Shown here: piece by piece, positions 9,554 to 18,469 of the stretch
Layout of the letters: each line of letters starts with the position of its first letter
Position numbering within the stretch: position 1 is the stretch's first letter
DNA from: Bacteroidaceae bacterium
Lineage (GTDB): Bacteria > Bacteroidota > Bacteroidia > Bacteroidales > Bacteroidaceae
NCBI GenBank assembly: GCA_024401225.1
Contig: JAKSLM010000013.1
Location: 1-59,538, forward strand
DNA length: 59,538 nt
Reading direction: 5' to 3'
The notes under the pieces: model-generated
The model's input: only the letters and a program-made list of their open reading frames with translations
Told to the model about the DNA's origin: nothing
Database searches by the model: none
Program-made: the position numbers and the translations under genes

Positions 9554-9637
9554 CACCCAATTAAACATTTTACTCACTCTTAAAACCCCATATTGCCTAT
9601 AGGAAACAACATTACGCTAACCAATTAAAACAGCTTA

Positions 9638-10231
9638 ATGAAAGAACTGAATGAACTTACCGACGAGGAGTTGGTAAGATTGTACATAGAAGGCAATGGT
9701 AGCGCATTTGATGTAATCCTGGCTCGCTATAAGAGTAAAGTGTTTACATATCTCATGTACTCATTTAATAACAACCAAGAATTGGCAGAGGACTTCTTCC
9801 AGGAAGTTTTCATGCGAATCGTTGTGCGCTTGAAGAATGGTGCTTACACGGAGAATGGAAAATTCTCCAACTGGCTTATGCGCATCGTACACAACATGGT
9901 TGTCGATCATTTCCGTAAGTCGTACAAAGAACTTGACTTAGTATCTACTGATGAATATGAAGTCGACATTCTCAACAACCCTGTAGTTGCAACAAACGAG
10001 AATCGCGAAAAGGAGATTATCGACGAGCAGCTGGTAACCGATGTGCAGGACTTGATTAAGCTTCTTCCTCCAGCACAAAAGGAAGTGCTCTTGTTGAGAT
10101 ACTACAAGGACATGAGCTTTAAGGAGATTGCCGAGCAGACAAATTGCAGCATCAATACAGCATTGGGCAGAATGCGTTATGCCATCATGAACCTTAAGAA
10201 GCTGGCTAACGACTACGGCATTTGCGCATAA
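9638..10231 (+). CDS. Sigma-70 family (ECF) RNA polymerase sigma factor
   Basis: A 197-residue protein. Region 2 is at about residues 25-95 ('AEDFFQEVFMRIVVRL' is the core-binding helix). An acidic linker (105-125) leads to region 4 at about 135-190 ('MSFKEIAEQTNCSINTALGRM' helix-turn-helix). No anti-sigma gene adjoins it; the next gene is on the other strand. In related genomes sigma factors of this type often stand alone. Its regulon cannot be read from this window. Confidence 0.9.
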   Translation: MKELNELTDEELVRLYIEGNGSAFDVILARYKSKVFTYLMYSFNNNQELAEDFFQEVFMRIVVRLKNGAYTENGKFSNWLMRIVHNMVVDHFRKSYKELDLVSTDEYEVDILNNPVVATNENREKEIIDEQLVTDVQDLIKLLPPAQKEVLLLRYYKDMSFKEIAEQTNCSINTALGRMRYAIMNLKKLANDYGICA

Positions 10232-10245
10232 AAGAATTAACGACA

Positions 10246-10277
10246 TAAAAAAACCTGCGAGACTAAGTCTTGCAGGT
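10246..10277 (-). terminator. Terminator for the Cys-rich lipoprotein gene
   Basis: ACCTGC-GAGAC-TAA-GTCTT-GCAGGT (10253-10277) is a nearly perfect hairpin. Read on the minus strand it is followed by seven T (10246-10252), so it ends transcription of the gene at 10325-10516. It may also act for the converging sigma gene. Confidence 0.8.
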
Positions 10278-10324
10278 CTATTCTCTCAAGGTTCAAAGAA
10301 CCCTAGATATTCGTTTGCGTCTGA

Positions 10325-10516
10325 TTACTCAGCAACTGTAGAGTCGCAGCAAGTAGAGTCGCAGCACTCAGAAAGAGTGTCAACTACCTGTGCAGCAGCC
10401 TCAGCAGCAGCGATAGAATCTGAATCTACTGTAGACTCGTTAGCAGGAGTGTTACCACCACATGATGCGAAAGACATTGCTACAACAGCAGCAAACATAA
10501 ATACCAACTTCTTCAT
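10325..10516 (-). CDS. Small Cys-rich lipoprotein
   Basis: A 63-residue protein. Residues 1-18 are a signal peptide ending in 'MSFASC', a fair lipobox with C19 as the lipid site, so it is predicted to be anchored in a membrane facing the periplasm. The mature part is Ala/Asp/Ser/Glu-rich and ends with a tandem 'CCDST' repeat ('SECCDSTCCDSTVAE'), giving five further cysteines that could bind metal or form disulfides. It has its own promoter (10568-10575) and terminator. The family is not recognised. Confidence 0.75.
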   Translation of the reverse strand: MKKLVFMFAAVVAMSFASCGGNTPANESTVDSDSIAAAEAAAQVVDTLSECCDSTCCDSTVAE

Positions 10517-10567
10517 TTTTCTTTTACTTTAATTTGTTAAACAATCAATTTGCTTTCAAAACCGATG

Positions 10568-10575
10568 CAAAGTTA
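10568..10575 (-). promoter_or_regulatory. -7 element for the small lipoprotein gene
   Basis: On the minus strand this reads TAACTTTG, an exact TAnnTTTG match, about 50 bases before the ATG at 10516. No convincing -33 TTTG is seen. Confidence 0.6.
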
Positions 10576-10700
10576 CGTACTTTTTGCATACATTATTCCG
10601 AGAATTGCAAATATTTAATGTTTTGGGCAATAATTTCCTTTATTGTTAACAAATAAGCACAATTTAAATGTATTTTAGAAGTCAAGGTATAATTACGACA

Positions 10701-11813
10701 TCATACATACATTAAGTCGGACATCACATCGTTCGATACGAAAACGCCCTTACGAGTCAGTTTAATACGATCAGCTTCGACCTCTAGCCTACCCTCTCTC
10801 AAGTGCGAATCAGCATTATCCATAAAGTAACGAAGAAGCGACTCCCCAAAAGACCTCCTGAGTTCTGAAAGACTGATGCCCTCACGAGTACGGAGACCAG
10901 TAAACACAAACTCATCGTAACGTTGCGATTGACTCAAGCTCTCTGTAATCGGTTCTTTTTTTGCAAAGTAATCTGCCAGCGATTCTGCATTATACTGGCG
11001 TGTCTCGCCATCGTACGAATGTGCTCCAGCACCAACACCGAGATAATGTACACCCCTCCAATAGCAAGAGTTATGACGTGAGAAGCGTCCTGGCTGGCAG
11101 AAATTTGATATCTCATAATGCTCATATCCTGCACTTGTCAAAGCATCTACAAGATACTCATACATCTGCAACGATACTTCTTCGTCGATCTCGGTCACAA
11201 CGCCATCATCCAGCATCCTCGAAAGCAAAGTTCCATCATCGTACATGAGGGAATAAGCAGAAATATGCTGAACGTCAAGGGCCAATGCCTGCTGCACATC
11301 GGCCTTCCATTCATTCAAAGACTGCCCTGGGAAACCAAACATAAGATCGATGCTGATGTTATCAAAACCCGCATGCTTTGCATCCATCACAGCTCTTACA
11401 GCTTGCGAAGCATCGTGTCGGCGATGCAGAAAACGCAACCTTGCATCATCGAACGACTGAACACCCATTGACAATCGATTGATTCCAGCCTCACGCAATT
11501 GGCACAAATACTCGGGCGTAAGATCGTCAGGATTGCCTTCCATTGTAATCTCCGCTCCCTCGCGTACATTATATATATAATATACAGAGTCCAGGATTCT
11601 GCGGATATGAGCTACAGATAACTGCGATGGAGTGCCTCCTCCGAAATACACAGTATCGACCGGATCACCCTTCAAGTACTCACGGCGCGAATCCAACTCC
11701 TCACACACAGCATCAACATACCGCTCACGTTCAGCAAGCGAAGTGGTTGAGAAGAAACCGCAATAGATACATCGGGTTTTACAGAAAGGAATATGTATAT
11801 AAACAGCTGACAT
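10701..11813 (-). CDS. hemW: HemW-like radical SAM protein (heme chaperone)
   Basis: A 370-residue protein. The start is taken as the ATG at 11813 ('MSAVYIHIPFCKTRCIYC'), because it opens directly with the family N-terminus; the longer frame to 11981 adds unrelated sequence. The 4Fe-4S motif C-x3-C-x2-C is in 'CKTRCIYC', 'YFGGGTPSQL' follows, and the HemN-C domain is at about 295-365. Length and N-terminus suit HemW rather than the oxidase HemN. An exact -7 element ends only five bases before the ATG, so the mRNA may be nearly leaderless. Confidence 0.88.
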   Translation of the reverse strand: MSAVYIHIPFCKTRCIYCGFFSTTSLAERERYVDAVCEELDSRREYLKGDPVDTVYFGGGTPSQLSVAHIRRILDSVYYIYNVREGAEITMEGNPDDLTPEYLCQLREAGINRLSMGVQSFDDARLRFLHRRHDASQAVRAVMDAKHAGFDNISIDLMFGFPGQSLNEWKADVQQALALDVQHISAYSLMYDDGTLLSRMLDDGVVTEIDEEVSLQMYEYLVDALTSAGYEHYEISNFCQPGRFSRHNSCYWRGVHYLGVGAGAHSYDGETRQYNAESLADYFAKKEPITESLSQSQRYDEFVFTGLRTREGISLSELRRSFGESLLRYFMDNADSHLREGRLEVEADRIKLTRKGVFVSNDVMSDLMYV

Positions 11814-11818
11814 CGACA

Positions 11819-11826
11819 CAAATTTA
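11819..11826 (-). promoter_or_regulatory. -7 element immediately before hemW
   Basis: Minus-strand TAAATTTG (exact match) ends 5 bases before the ATG at 11813. The usual start site about 7 bases downstream would fall at or next to the ATG. Confidence 0.55.
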
Positions 11827-11853
11827 AGAGTTTTTTTTGTAAAAAAGGATAAA

Positions 11854-11867
11854 ATGTTGTACAACAT
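11854..11867. promoter_or_regulatory. 14-base palindrome between hemW and fusA2
   Basis: ATGTTGTACAACAT is a perfect palindrome between the diverging genes hemW and the EF-G2 gene, 41 bases from the hemW ATG and 150 bases from the other. It has the look of a dimeric regulator site. The regulator is unknown. Confidence 0.5.
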
Positions 11868-12016
11868 AAAAAAAAAGTAAAGCATCTGCCAAAAAAGACG
11901 TAATTTTATGCCCAAATTCGAAGATTGAGCGCAACTCATGCAGCGACACGTACTCACGTATACCAATTGAGCAAGACTCAATATCTAGAAATAACCTTAA
12001 AAAAAAGAAGATAATT

Positions 12017-14176
12017 ATGAAAGTTTATCAGACCAATGAAATCAAGAACATCGCATTACTTGGTAATGACGGTGCGGGTAAGACCACGCTCACTGAAGCA
12101 CTCCTTTACGAAGCTGGCATCATTAGCAGACGTGGTCGAATCACTCAAAAGAACACAGTAAGTGACTACTTCCCTGTAGAGCAGGAATATGGTTACTCAG
12201 TATTCTCAACTGTATACCATGTTGAGTGGAACAACAAGAAACTTAATATTATCGACTGTCCTGGTTCAGACGACTTCGTTGGCGCAGCAATGACTGCTCT
12301 CAACGTTACAGACACAGCAATCCTCCTTCTCAACGGTCAGTACGGACCTGAAGTAGGAACTCAGAACCACTTCCGTTACACAGAAAAGCTTGGCAAGCCA
12401 GTCATCTTCCTCGTTAACCAGCTCGACTCAGACAAGTGCGACTACAACAATGTCCTCGAGCAGTTGACAGACATCTATGGCCCTAAGGTTGTGCCAATCC
12501 AATACCCTCTCAACGAAGGTCCAGACTTCAATTCCCTTATCGACGTACTCCTCATGAAGAAGTACTCATGGAAGCCAGAAGGTGGCGCTCCTACCATTGA
12601 GGACATCCCTGCCGACCAGATGGAAAAGGCCATGGAGATGCACAAGGCCCTCGTAGAAGCTGCAGCTGAAAACGACGAGAACCTCATGGAGAAGTTCTTC
12701 GAGACTGAGACCCTGACTGAGGATGAGATGCGCGAAGGTATCCGTAAGGGCCTTGCAGCTCGCAGCATGTTCCCTGTATTCTGCGTATGCGCAGTAAAGG
12801 ACATGGGTGTACGCCGTCTTATGGAATTCCTCGGCAACGTCGTTCCATTCGTTGACGAAATGCCACAGGTACACAACACTCGCGGTGAGGTTGTCAACCC
12901 AGATCCAAACGCACCTACATCCCTCTACTTCTTCAAGACAGCCAACGAACCACATATCGGTAGCGTAGCATACTTCAAGGTAATGTCAGGTAAGGTTCAC
13001 GAAGGCGATGACCTCACAAACTCTGATCGCGGTAGCAAGGAGCGCATCGCTCAGATCTTTGCATGTGCAGGTGCCAACCGTGAGAAAGTGGAAGAAATGG
13101 TAGCCGGAGATATCGGTTGTACTGTTAAGCTTAAGGATGTTCGCACAGGCAACACCCTCGTAGGCAAGGACTGTGAGAACCGCTTCAACTTCGTTAAATA
13201 TCCTAACCCTAAGTATATCCGTGCAGTCAAGGCAGAGAACGAGAGCGATACTGAAAAGATGGTTGCTGCCATCCAGAAGATGTCGCAGGAAGATCCAACT
13301 TGGATTCTCGAGCAGAGCAAGGAACTCAAGCAGACCATCGTCAAGGGACAGGGTGAATTCCACCTCCGCACTTTGAAGTGGCGTCTTGAGAACAATGAGA
13401 AGATCAAGATCAAGTACGAGGAGCCAAAGATTCCTTATCGCGAGACTATCACTAAGGCTGCACGTGCAGACTACCGCCACAAGAAGCAGTCAGGTGGTGC
13501 TGGTCAGTTCGGTGAAGTACACTTGATCGTAGAACCATATTACGACGGAATGCCAGATCCAACTTCATACAAGTTCGGCAACCAGGAGTTCAAGATCAAC
13601 ATCAAGGGCAAGGAAGAAGTCGAACTCGAATGGGGCGGCAAGGTTGTATTCATCAACTCAGTAGTCGGTGGTGCTATCGATACACGTTTCATGCCAGCTA
13701 TCCTCAAGGGTATCATGAGCCGCATGGAGCAGGGCCCACTTACTGGTTCTTATGCTCGCGACGTTCGCGTTGTAGTATATGATGGTAAGATGCACCCAGT
13801 AGACTCAAATGAACTCTCGTTCATGCTAGCAGGCCGTCACGCATTCTCTGACGCATTCAAGAATGCTGGCCCTAAGCTCCTCGAACCTATCTACGATGTA
13901 GAGATATTCGTTCCAGGCGACAAGATGGGTGATGTAATGTCAGACCTCCAGGGACGCCGCGGTATGATTATCGGTTCTGAGAGCGAGAGCGGTTATGAGA
14001 AGCTCATCGCTAAGGTGCCACTCAAGAGCATGAGCAACTACTCTACTACACTCAGCTCTATCACTGGTGGACGCGCAAGCTTCATCATGAAGTTCGCTTC
14101 TTACGAGCTCGTTCCTACTGACATCCAGCAGAAGCTCATGGCTGAGTTCGAAGCAGAGAACAAGGACGAAGACTAA
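12017..14176 (+). CDS. fusA2: EF-G paralogue with altered G domain (EF-G2 type)
   Basis: A 719-residue protein with the five-domain EF-G layout. The P-loop 'GNDGAGKT' (16-23) is intact, but G3 reads 'DCPGSDDF' (80-87), so the catalytic His of 'DTPGHVDF' is Ser84. G4 is 'NQLD' (134-137) instead of NKMD, and the switch I 'RGITI' is replaced by 'YGYSV'. Domain IV is present ('QSGGAGQFGEV'), so ribosome binding and translocation should remain. This fits the Bacteroides EF-G2 reported to translocate without GTP hydrolysis and to be needed for gut colonisation. The housekeeping fusA is expected elsewhere. Neighbours (rpsF-rpsR-rplI) match my memory of the Bacteroides locus. Confidence 0.9.
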   Translation: MKVYQTNEIKNIALLGNDGAGKTTLTEALLYEAGIISRRGRITQKNTVSDYFPVEQEYGYSVFSTVYHVEWNNKKLNIIDCPGSDDFVGAAMTALNVTDTAILLLNGQYGPEVGTQNHFRYTEKLGKPVIFLVNQLDSDKCDYNNVLEQLTDIYGPKVVPIQYPLNEGPDFNSLIDVLLMKKYSWKPEGGAPTIEDIPADQMEKAMEMHKALVEAAAENDENLMEKFFETETLTEDEMREGIRKGLAARSMFPVFCVCAVKDMGVRRLMEFLGNVVPFVDEMPQVHNTRGEVVNPDPNAPTSLYFFKTANEPHIGSVAYFKVMSGKVHEGDDLTNSDRGSKERIAQIFACAGANREKVEEMVAGDIGCTVKLKDVRTGNTLVGKDCENRFNFVKYPNPKYIRAVKAENESDTEKMVAAIQKMSQEDPTWILEQSKELKQTIVKGQGEFHLRTLKWRLENNEKIKIKYEEPKIPYRETITKAARADYRHKKQSGGAGQFGEVHLIVEPYYDGMPDPTSYKFGNQEFKINIKGKEEVELEWGGKVVFINSVVGGAIDTRFMPAILKGIMSRMEQGPLTGSYARDVRVVVYDGKMHPVDSNELSFMLAGRHAFSDAFKNAGPKLLEPIYDVEIFVPGDKMGDVMSDLQGRRGMIIGSESESGYEKLIAKVPLKSMSNYSTTLSSITGGRASFIMKFASYELVPTDIQQKLMAEFEAENKDED

Positions 14177-14201
14177 CATTCAGCATAACGCTACAATAAT
14201 A

Positions 14202-14240
14202 AACTTGGAATGCAACCTCGCGCTGCATTCCAAGTTTTTT
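14202..14240 (+). terminator. Terminator after fusA2
   Basis: AACTTGGAATGCA (14202-14214) pairs perfectly with TGCATTCCAAGTT (14224-14236), a 13-base stem with a 9-base loop, then a T-run to 14240. Confidence 0.9.
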
Positions 14241-14368
14241 GTATCTACAGATGTACATACTTAATATTTTATTACCTTATATGATGATTTCTGTTAATGT
14301 ATTGTTAATTTATACCTACATTTTAAGAAAAATACCATTAACATATTGGTAGATATTTAAGATTTGAC

Positions 14369-14376
14369 TTACTTTG
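14369..14376 (+). promoter_or_regulatory. Promoter for the sensor kinase gene
   Basis: TTACTTTG (7 of 8 to TAnnTTTG) with ATTG at 14345-14348, a 20-base spacer. The predicted start lies about 15 bases before the ATG at 14398. Confidence 0.6.
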
Positions 14377-14397
14377 CAAGCACAAAATCGAAAGAAG

Positions 14398-15918
14398 ATG
14401 AAAAAATCAACTATCAGCATACTGGCAATAGTGATGGGAATATCGTTCCTGAGCTTGTTAGGTCTTCAGCTTCGTTACATACACGAGATCATGGACCTGC
14501 GCCATCAGCACTTGCAAGAGTCTGTAAGCAGAAGCTTATACGAAGTGGCCCACCAGTTGGAACTTGATGAAGCAACGAGATACATTGAGCAAGGCAGCGC
14601 TTCGATCAAGGATATGGACAGCAACACTTCCGATCCATCAATAGCCAAGCCAATCCCTCAGCTACCACAACAGGGCAGCCACCCATCATCAACCATCGAG
14701 GCTACTACCCACACAAGCCTGTCGGACAAATACTTTACCCGCAACATTGACCCGAACAGCGAAAAGATGCGCTCGCTGAAGGAGATTATCGATAAGCGAT
14801 TCGCGTACGAGAAGGCACTGGTAGACGAAGTGATCTACAGCATCATATTCACAGCTAGCGACAAACCACTCGAAGAGCGAATAGACTATACGCGACTCGA
14901 CCAGCTGCTGAAGAACCAGTTAGTGAGCAACGGCATCGGAGAACTCGACTACCACTTCTGCGTTCTGACAAACAACGGGCGCGTAATATATAAATGTGCA
15001 GACTACAATCCGGAGGGTGAAGACCAGAGTTTCAGCGAGACACTCTTCAAGAACGACCCAGTGCAGAGGATGGGAACCCTAAAGGTGCACTTCTCCAACC
15101 TGTCACAAAAAGTGAACAGCGACCTATGGTTCATCCTTCCATCGCTTGGATTCACGTTGGTAGTCCTGATCACATTCATCGTAACGCTTGTGTTGATCTT
15201 CAGGAACAAGAGAGTATCGGAGATGCGAAACGACTTCATCAACAACATGACTCATGAGTTCAAAACTCCGATCTCGAGCATATCGCTGGCAGCTCAGATG
15301 CTCAACGACGCCTCGGTCAAGAAGACGCCTCAGATGATGACCCGCCTGACCACTACCATAATGGACGAGACGAAGCGCCTTCGCTTCCAGGTGGAAAAAG
15401 TGTTGCAACTATCGCTCCACGAGAACCAGAAAGCAAATCTGCACCCACAGGACACAGACGCCAACGAACTCATCTCGGGAGTAGTTCACACATTCGCCCT
15501 CAAGGTTGAAAAGAACGGAGGCAAGATTATCACCCACCTCGAAGCCTACAACCCATTTGTCTATGTGGACGAGATGCACTTCACAAACGTCATCTTCAAT
15601 CTTATGGACAATGCCGTTAAGTACAAACGCGATGACATTCAACTGGAACTTAACGTCCGCACATGGAACGAGGACAAGCGACTATGCATCTCCATTGAGG
15701 ACAACGGTATTGGTATCGACAAGAGCGACCTCAAGCGCATATTCGAAAAGTTCTACAGAGTGCACACCGGCAACTTACATAATGTAAAAGGATTCGGACT
15801 CGGACTTGCATACGTAAACAAGATTATACGCGACCATAAGGGAACGATAGTAGCAGAAAGCGAACTTGGCATCGGTACTAAGTTCATCATCAAGCTTCCG
15901 CTTTCCGAGGACGAATAA
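14398..15918 (+). CDS. Sensor histidine kinase (RprX-like)
   Basis: A 506-residue membrane kinase. The ATG at 14398 ('MKKSTISILAIVMGISF') is preferred to 14374, which would overlap the promoter. One helix is at 4-25, a periplasmic domain at about 26-238 and a second helix at about 240-265. The HisKA motif 'MTHEFKTPISS' has phospho-acceptor H286. The ATPase has an N box 'NLMDNAVKY' and G boxes 'EDNGIGI' and 'GFGLGLAYV'. It forms a pair with the response regulator 80 bases downstream. The order and position before rpsF resemble the rprXY pair of Bacteroides, but the signal is unknown. Confidence 0.9.
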   Translation: MKKSTISILAIVMGISFLSLLGLQLRYIHEIMDLRHQHLQESVSRSLYEVAHQLELDEATRYIEQGSASIKDMDSNTSDPSIAKPIPQLPQQGSHPSSTIEATTHTSLSDKYFTRNIDPNSEKMRSLKEIIDKRFAYEKALVDEVIYSIIFTASDKPLEERIDYTRLDQLLKNQLVSNGIGELDYHFCVLTNNGRVIYKCADYNPEGEDQSFSETLFKNDPVQRMGTLKVHFSNLSQKVNSDLWFILPSLGFTLVVLITFIVTLVLIFRNKRVSEMRNDFINNMTHEFKTPISSISLAAQMLNDASVKKTPQMMTRLTTTIMDETKRLRFQVEKVLQLSLHENQKANLHPQDTDANELISGVVHTFALKVEKNGGKIITHLEAYNPFVYVDEMHFTNVIFNLMDNAVKYKRDDIQLELNVRTWNEDKRLCISIEDNGIGIDKSDLKRIFEKFYRVHTGNLHNVKGFGLGLAYVNKIIRDHKGTIVAESELGIGTKFIIKLPLSEDE

Positions 15919-15998
15919 CGAAACTCAGCCGCTACTTAGATGCGGACAAGCATCAAATACTATACAAAAGAAACGAACAACATTAAAACAATACAACT

Positions 15999-16712
15999 AT
16001 GAGTACAGAAGAACTGAAAGAAGAAGTTTCCATCCTGCTTTGTGAGGACGACGAAAACCTTGGCATGCTCCTTCGTGAGTATCTTGAAGCAAAAGGTTAC
16101 AACGCAGAACTCTGCGTAGATGGTGAAGAAGGTCTGAAGGCTTTCATGGCCAAGGAGTATCACCTTTGCATCCTCGACGTTATGATGCCGAAGATGGATG
16201 GTATCACACTCGCCAAGAAGATCCATGAGAAGAGTCCAGAGACTCCATTCATGTTCCTTACAGCAAAGAACATGAAGGACGATGTACGCACAGGTTTCGA
16301 AGTAGGAGCCGACGACTACATCACAAAACCATTCTCAATGGAAGAAGTGGTGTTCCGCATCGAAGCCATCATGCGCCGCGTGAAGGGAAAGAAGACAAAG
16401 GATTCCTCTATCCATCAGATTGGCAAATTCACATTCGATTCGCAGAAGCAGATTCTCTCGCTCGGCGACAAGCAGACCAAGCTCACCACCAAGGAAGCAG
16501 AACTGCTCACATTGCTCAGCAACAAAACAAACGAACTGCTTCAGCGCGACTACGCCCTCAAGACTATCTGGATCGACGATAATTACTTCAACGCTCGCTC
16601 CATGGACGTTTACATCACCAAGCTCCGTAAACATCTGAAGGACGATCCTAACGTTGAGATTCTGAACGTACACGGCAAGGGCTACAAGCTCGTCATCACA
16701 GACGCCGAGTAG
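15999..16712 (+). CDS. OmpR-family response regulator (RprY-like)
   Basis: A 237-residue protein. The receiver domain (residues 10-125) has the acidic pair in 'LLCEDDEN', the phospho-acceptor D60 in 'CILDVMMPKMDG', Thr and Lys at the switch ('FLTAKN', 'YITKPFS'). The winged-helix DNA-binding domain is at 140-233 ('LTTKEAELLTLL', 'RSMDVYITKLRKHL'). It is the expected partner of the upstream kinase. Target promoters cannot be read from the sequence. Confidence 0.93.
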   Translation: MSTEELKEEVSILLCEDDENLGMLLREYLEAKGYNAELCVDGEEGLKAFMAKEYHLCILDVMMPKMDGITLAKKIHEKSPETPFMFLTAKNMKDDVRTGFEVGADDYITKPFSMEEVVFRIEAIMRRVKGKKTKDSSIHQIGKFTFDSQKQILSLGDKQTKLTTKEAELLTLLSNKTNELLQRDYALKTIWIDDNYFNARSMDVYITKLRKHLKDDPNVEILNVHGKGYKLVITDAE

Positions 16713-16780
16713 TACACATCCCCGCTATCAGTTTCGGGAAAAGGTCACAGACTTTCGAACCTGACACACACAATACAAAA

Positions 16781-16811
16781 AAAGAGGTTGGAACCCATCC
16801 AACCTCTTTTT
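16781..16811. terminator. Bidirectional terminator
   Basis: AAAGAGGTTGGA (16781-16792) and TCCAACCTCTTT (16798-16809) form a 12-base stem with a 5-base loop, T-rich on both strands. It serves the response regulator gene and the converging small membrane protein gene. Confidence 0.9.
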
Positions 16812-16831
16812 ATATCTCTTATACCTGCGTA

Positions 16832-17005
16832 TTAATAAATTTTCTTATTGATGATGATGTGAGCCAAAAGACCGATGATGATCAATACGAAACTACCTAC
16901 TGTGTACCAATTCTGGTCAGCAAGGTCTGCCATTACAGGCAATACAGTGCACAGGATCATGAGGAGTGCACCTACAATAATAAGGATAATACCAAGATTT
17001 TTCAT
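16832..17005 (-). CDS. Small two-helix membrane protein
   Basis: A 57-residue ORF from the ATG at 17005 to the TAA at 16832. It has two hydrophobic helices, about 5-26 and 36-52, joined by a short acidic loop ('DLADQNW') and ended by 'NKKIY'. The compact hairpin, the terminator just downstream and a near-consensus -7 element upstream (minus strand TTATTTTG, 17050-17057) support a real gene. Similar tiny membrane proteins are common in Bacteroidales; no function is known to me. Confidence 0.7.
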   Translation of the reverse strand: MKNLGIILIIVGALLMILCTVLPVMADLADQNWYTVGSFVLIIIGLLAHIIINKKIY

Positions 17006-17172
17006 TGTATAGTTATGTTTTAGTTTTTAATGACACAATAATTCTGCTACAAAATAAGCGAATTTTCCGCAAATCACGAAACATTTTTGAAAGAATTTTT
17101 CAAATTAGTGTGTTTTTTTTCAATAATAGCAAAGTTTTATGCCCTATCCTTTCTCTTTTCAATTAAAATTCG

Positions 17173-17180
17173 TACCTTTG
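17173..17180 (+). promoter_or_regulatory. Promoter of the rpsF operon
   Basis: TACCTTTG is an exact -7 element with TTTC at 17150-17153 (19-base spacer). The leader is about 100 bases and contains a hairpin at 17203-17226. Confidence 0.75.
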
Positions 17181-17202
17181 CACTCGCTTTTGAAGGAGAA
17201 CG

Positions 17203-17226
17203 CCTATTCGTCCATTGATGAATAGG
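17203..17226 (+). promoter_or_regulatory. Hairpin in the rpsF leader
   Basis: CCTATTC (17203-17209) pairs with GAATAGG (17220-17226) around a 10-base loop, about 20 bases into the predicted transcript. S6:S18 leaders in many bacteria are autoregulated, so this is a candidate protein-binding structure; the exact known motif was not confirmed. Confidence 0.4.
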
Positions 17227-17285
17227 GTTTCTTTATGAAGCATAAGTAACAATTATATTAACAACACAACTTATCAATTGATTTT

Positions 17286-17618
17286 ATGAATCAATACGAA
17301 ACCGTTTTCATTTTAACTCCCGTTTTGTCTGATGTTCAGATGAAGGAAGCGGCTGACAAGTTCAAGAACTACCTCGTAGAGAAAGGTGCTGAGATCATCA
17401 GCGAGGAGAGCTGGGGCTTAAAGAAGTTGGCATACGCAATCGAGAAGAAGACTTCAGGCTTCTACTGCATGATTGAGTACAAGGCAGAGCCAACAGTGAT
17501 TGCTAAATTAGAGTTGCAGATGCGTCGCGACGAGCGCGTACTCCGCTATCTCACAGTTAAGAACGAAAAGTACGCTGCAGCTTATGCTGAAAAGCGTCGT
17601 AACAAGAAGGAGGCTTAA
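17286..17618 (+). CDS. rpsF: Small-subunit ribosomal protein S6
   Basis: A 110-residue protein with the S6 opening '[18 protein letters not shown]' and the body '[19 protein letters not shown]'. In the 30S subunit it pairs with S18, encoded by the next gene two bases on. First gene of the rpsF-rpsR-rplI operon. Confidence 0.97.
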   Translation: MNQYETVFILTPVLSDVQMKEAADKFKNYLVEKGAEIISEESWGLKKLAYAIEKKTSGFYCMIEYKAEPTVIAKLELQMRRDERVLRYLTVKNEKYAAAYAEKRRNKKEA

Positions 17619-17620
17619 TT

Positions 17621-17893
17621 ATGGCAGTTGCACAGTCATCAGAAATCCGTTACTTAACTCCACCATCAGTTGACGTTAAGAAGAAGAAGTATTGCCGTTT
17701 CAAGAAGAGCGGTATCAAGTACATTGACTACAAGGATCCAGAGTTCCTCAAGAAGTTCCTCAACGAGCAGGGTAAGATTCTCCCACGTCGTATCACAGGT
17801 ACTTCACTCAAGTATCAGCGTCGTGTAGCACAGGCAGTGAAGCGTGCACGTCACCTTGCACTCCTTCCATTCGTAACAGACTTGTTGAAATAA
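17621..17893 (+). CDS. rpsR: Small-subunit ribosomal protein S18
   Basis: A 90-residue protein with '[19 protein letters not shown]' and the C-terminal '[18 protein letters not shown]', both typical of S18. It binds 16S rRNA as a heterodimer with S6. It has one Cys at the N-terminus and not the full four-Cys zinc set, so it is probably a zinc-free form. It begins 2 bases after rpsF, and rplI starts 20 bases after its stop. Confidence 0.97.
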   Translation: MAVAQSSEIRYLTPPSVDVKKKKYCRFKKSGIKYIDYKDPEFLKKFLNEQGKILPRRITGTSLKYQRRVAQAVKRARHLALLPFVTDLLK

Positions 17894-17913
17894 TAAAAAG
17901 GAGGTAAGACAGT

Positions 17914-18438
17914 ATGAAAATCATTCTTAAGAAAGACGTGATCGGCCTTGGATACAAGGACGAAGTCCTCACAGTAAAGGACGGTTATGGTCGTAACTAT
18001 CTTCTTCCTCAGGGTTATGCAGTACTTGCTACTGAAAAGGCCGTTAAGGCTCTCAACGAGGAATTGAAGCAGCGCGCACACAAGATTGCCAAGATTAAGG
18101 CTGATGCAGAGGCTAAGGCTGCACAGTACGAAGGCGTATCAGTTCAGATTGCTGCTAAGGTATCTGAAGGCAAGAACATCTACGGTTCAGTTGGTCCTAA
18201 GGAGATCGCTGCCGCTCTTGCTGAGAAGGGTATCGAGGTTGACTCTAAGCTCATCTCTATGAAGGCTGCTAAGGCACTCGGTCAGTACGAGGCTCTCGTA
18301 CGTTTCCACCGCGAAGTTGTTGTTAACCTCCCAGTTGAGGTTATCGCAGAAGGTGGTGCTCCAGTTGCTGCTCCAGCTCCTGAAGTTGAGGAGGCACCAG
18401 CAGTTGAAGAAGCTCCAGCAGAAGAGACAGCTGAGTAA
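17914..18438 (+). CDS. rplI: Large-subunit ribosomal protein L9 with acidic tail
   Basis: A 174-residue protein. The N domain (1-50) has 'GLGYKDEVLTVKDGYGRNYL', followed by the long linking helix and the C-terminal domain to about residue 147. A tail of about 27 residues rich in Ala, Pro, Glu and Val follows, which typical L9 (about 150 residues) lacks. 'AAAGGAGG'-like sequence precedes the ATG, one of the few clear Shine-Dalgarno sites in the window. Last gene of the operon, with a terminator at 18470. Confidence 0.95.
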   Translation: MKIILKKDVIGLGYKDEVLTVKDGYGRNYLLPQGYAVLATEKAVKALNEELKQRAHKIAKIKADAEAKAAQYEGVSVQIAAKVSEGKNIYGSVGPKEIAAALAEKGIEVDSKLISMKAAKALGQYEALVRFHREVVVNLPVEVIAEGGAPVAAPAPEVEEAPAVEEAPAEETAE

Positions 18439-18469
18439 TCGACTTTGTTTTCAAACCAAAGCAATTTAT

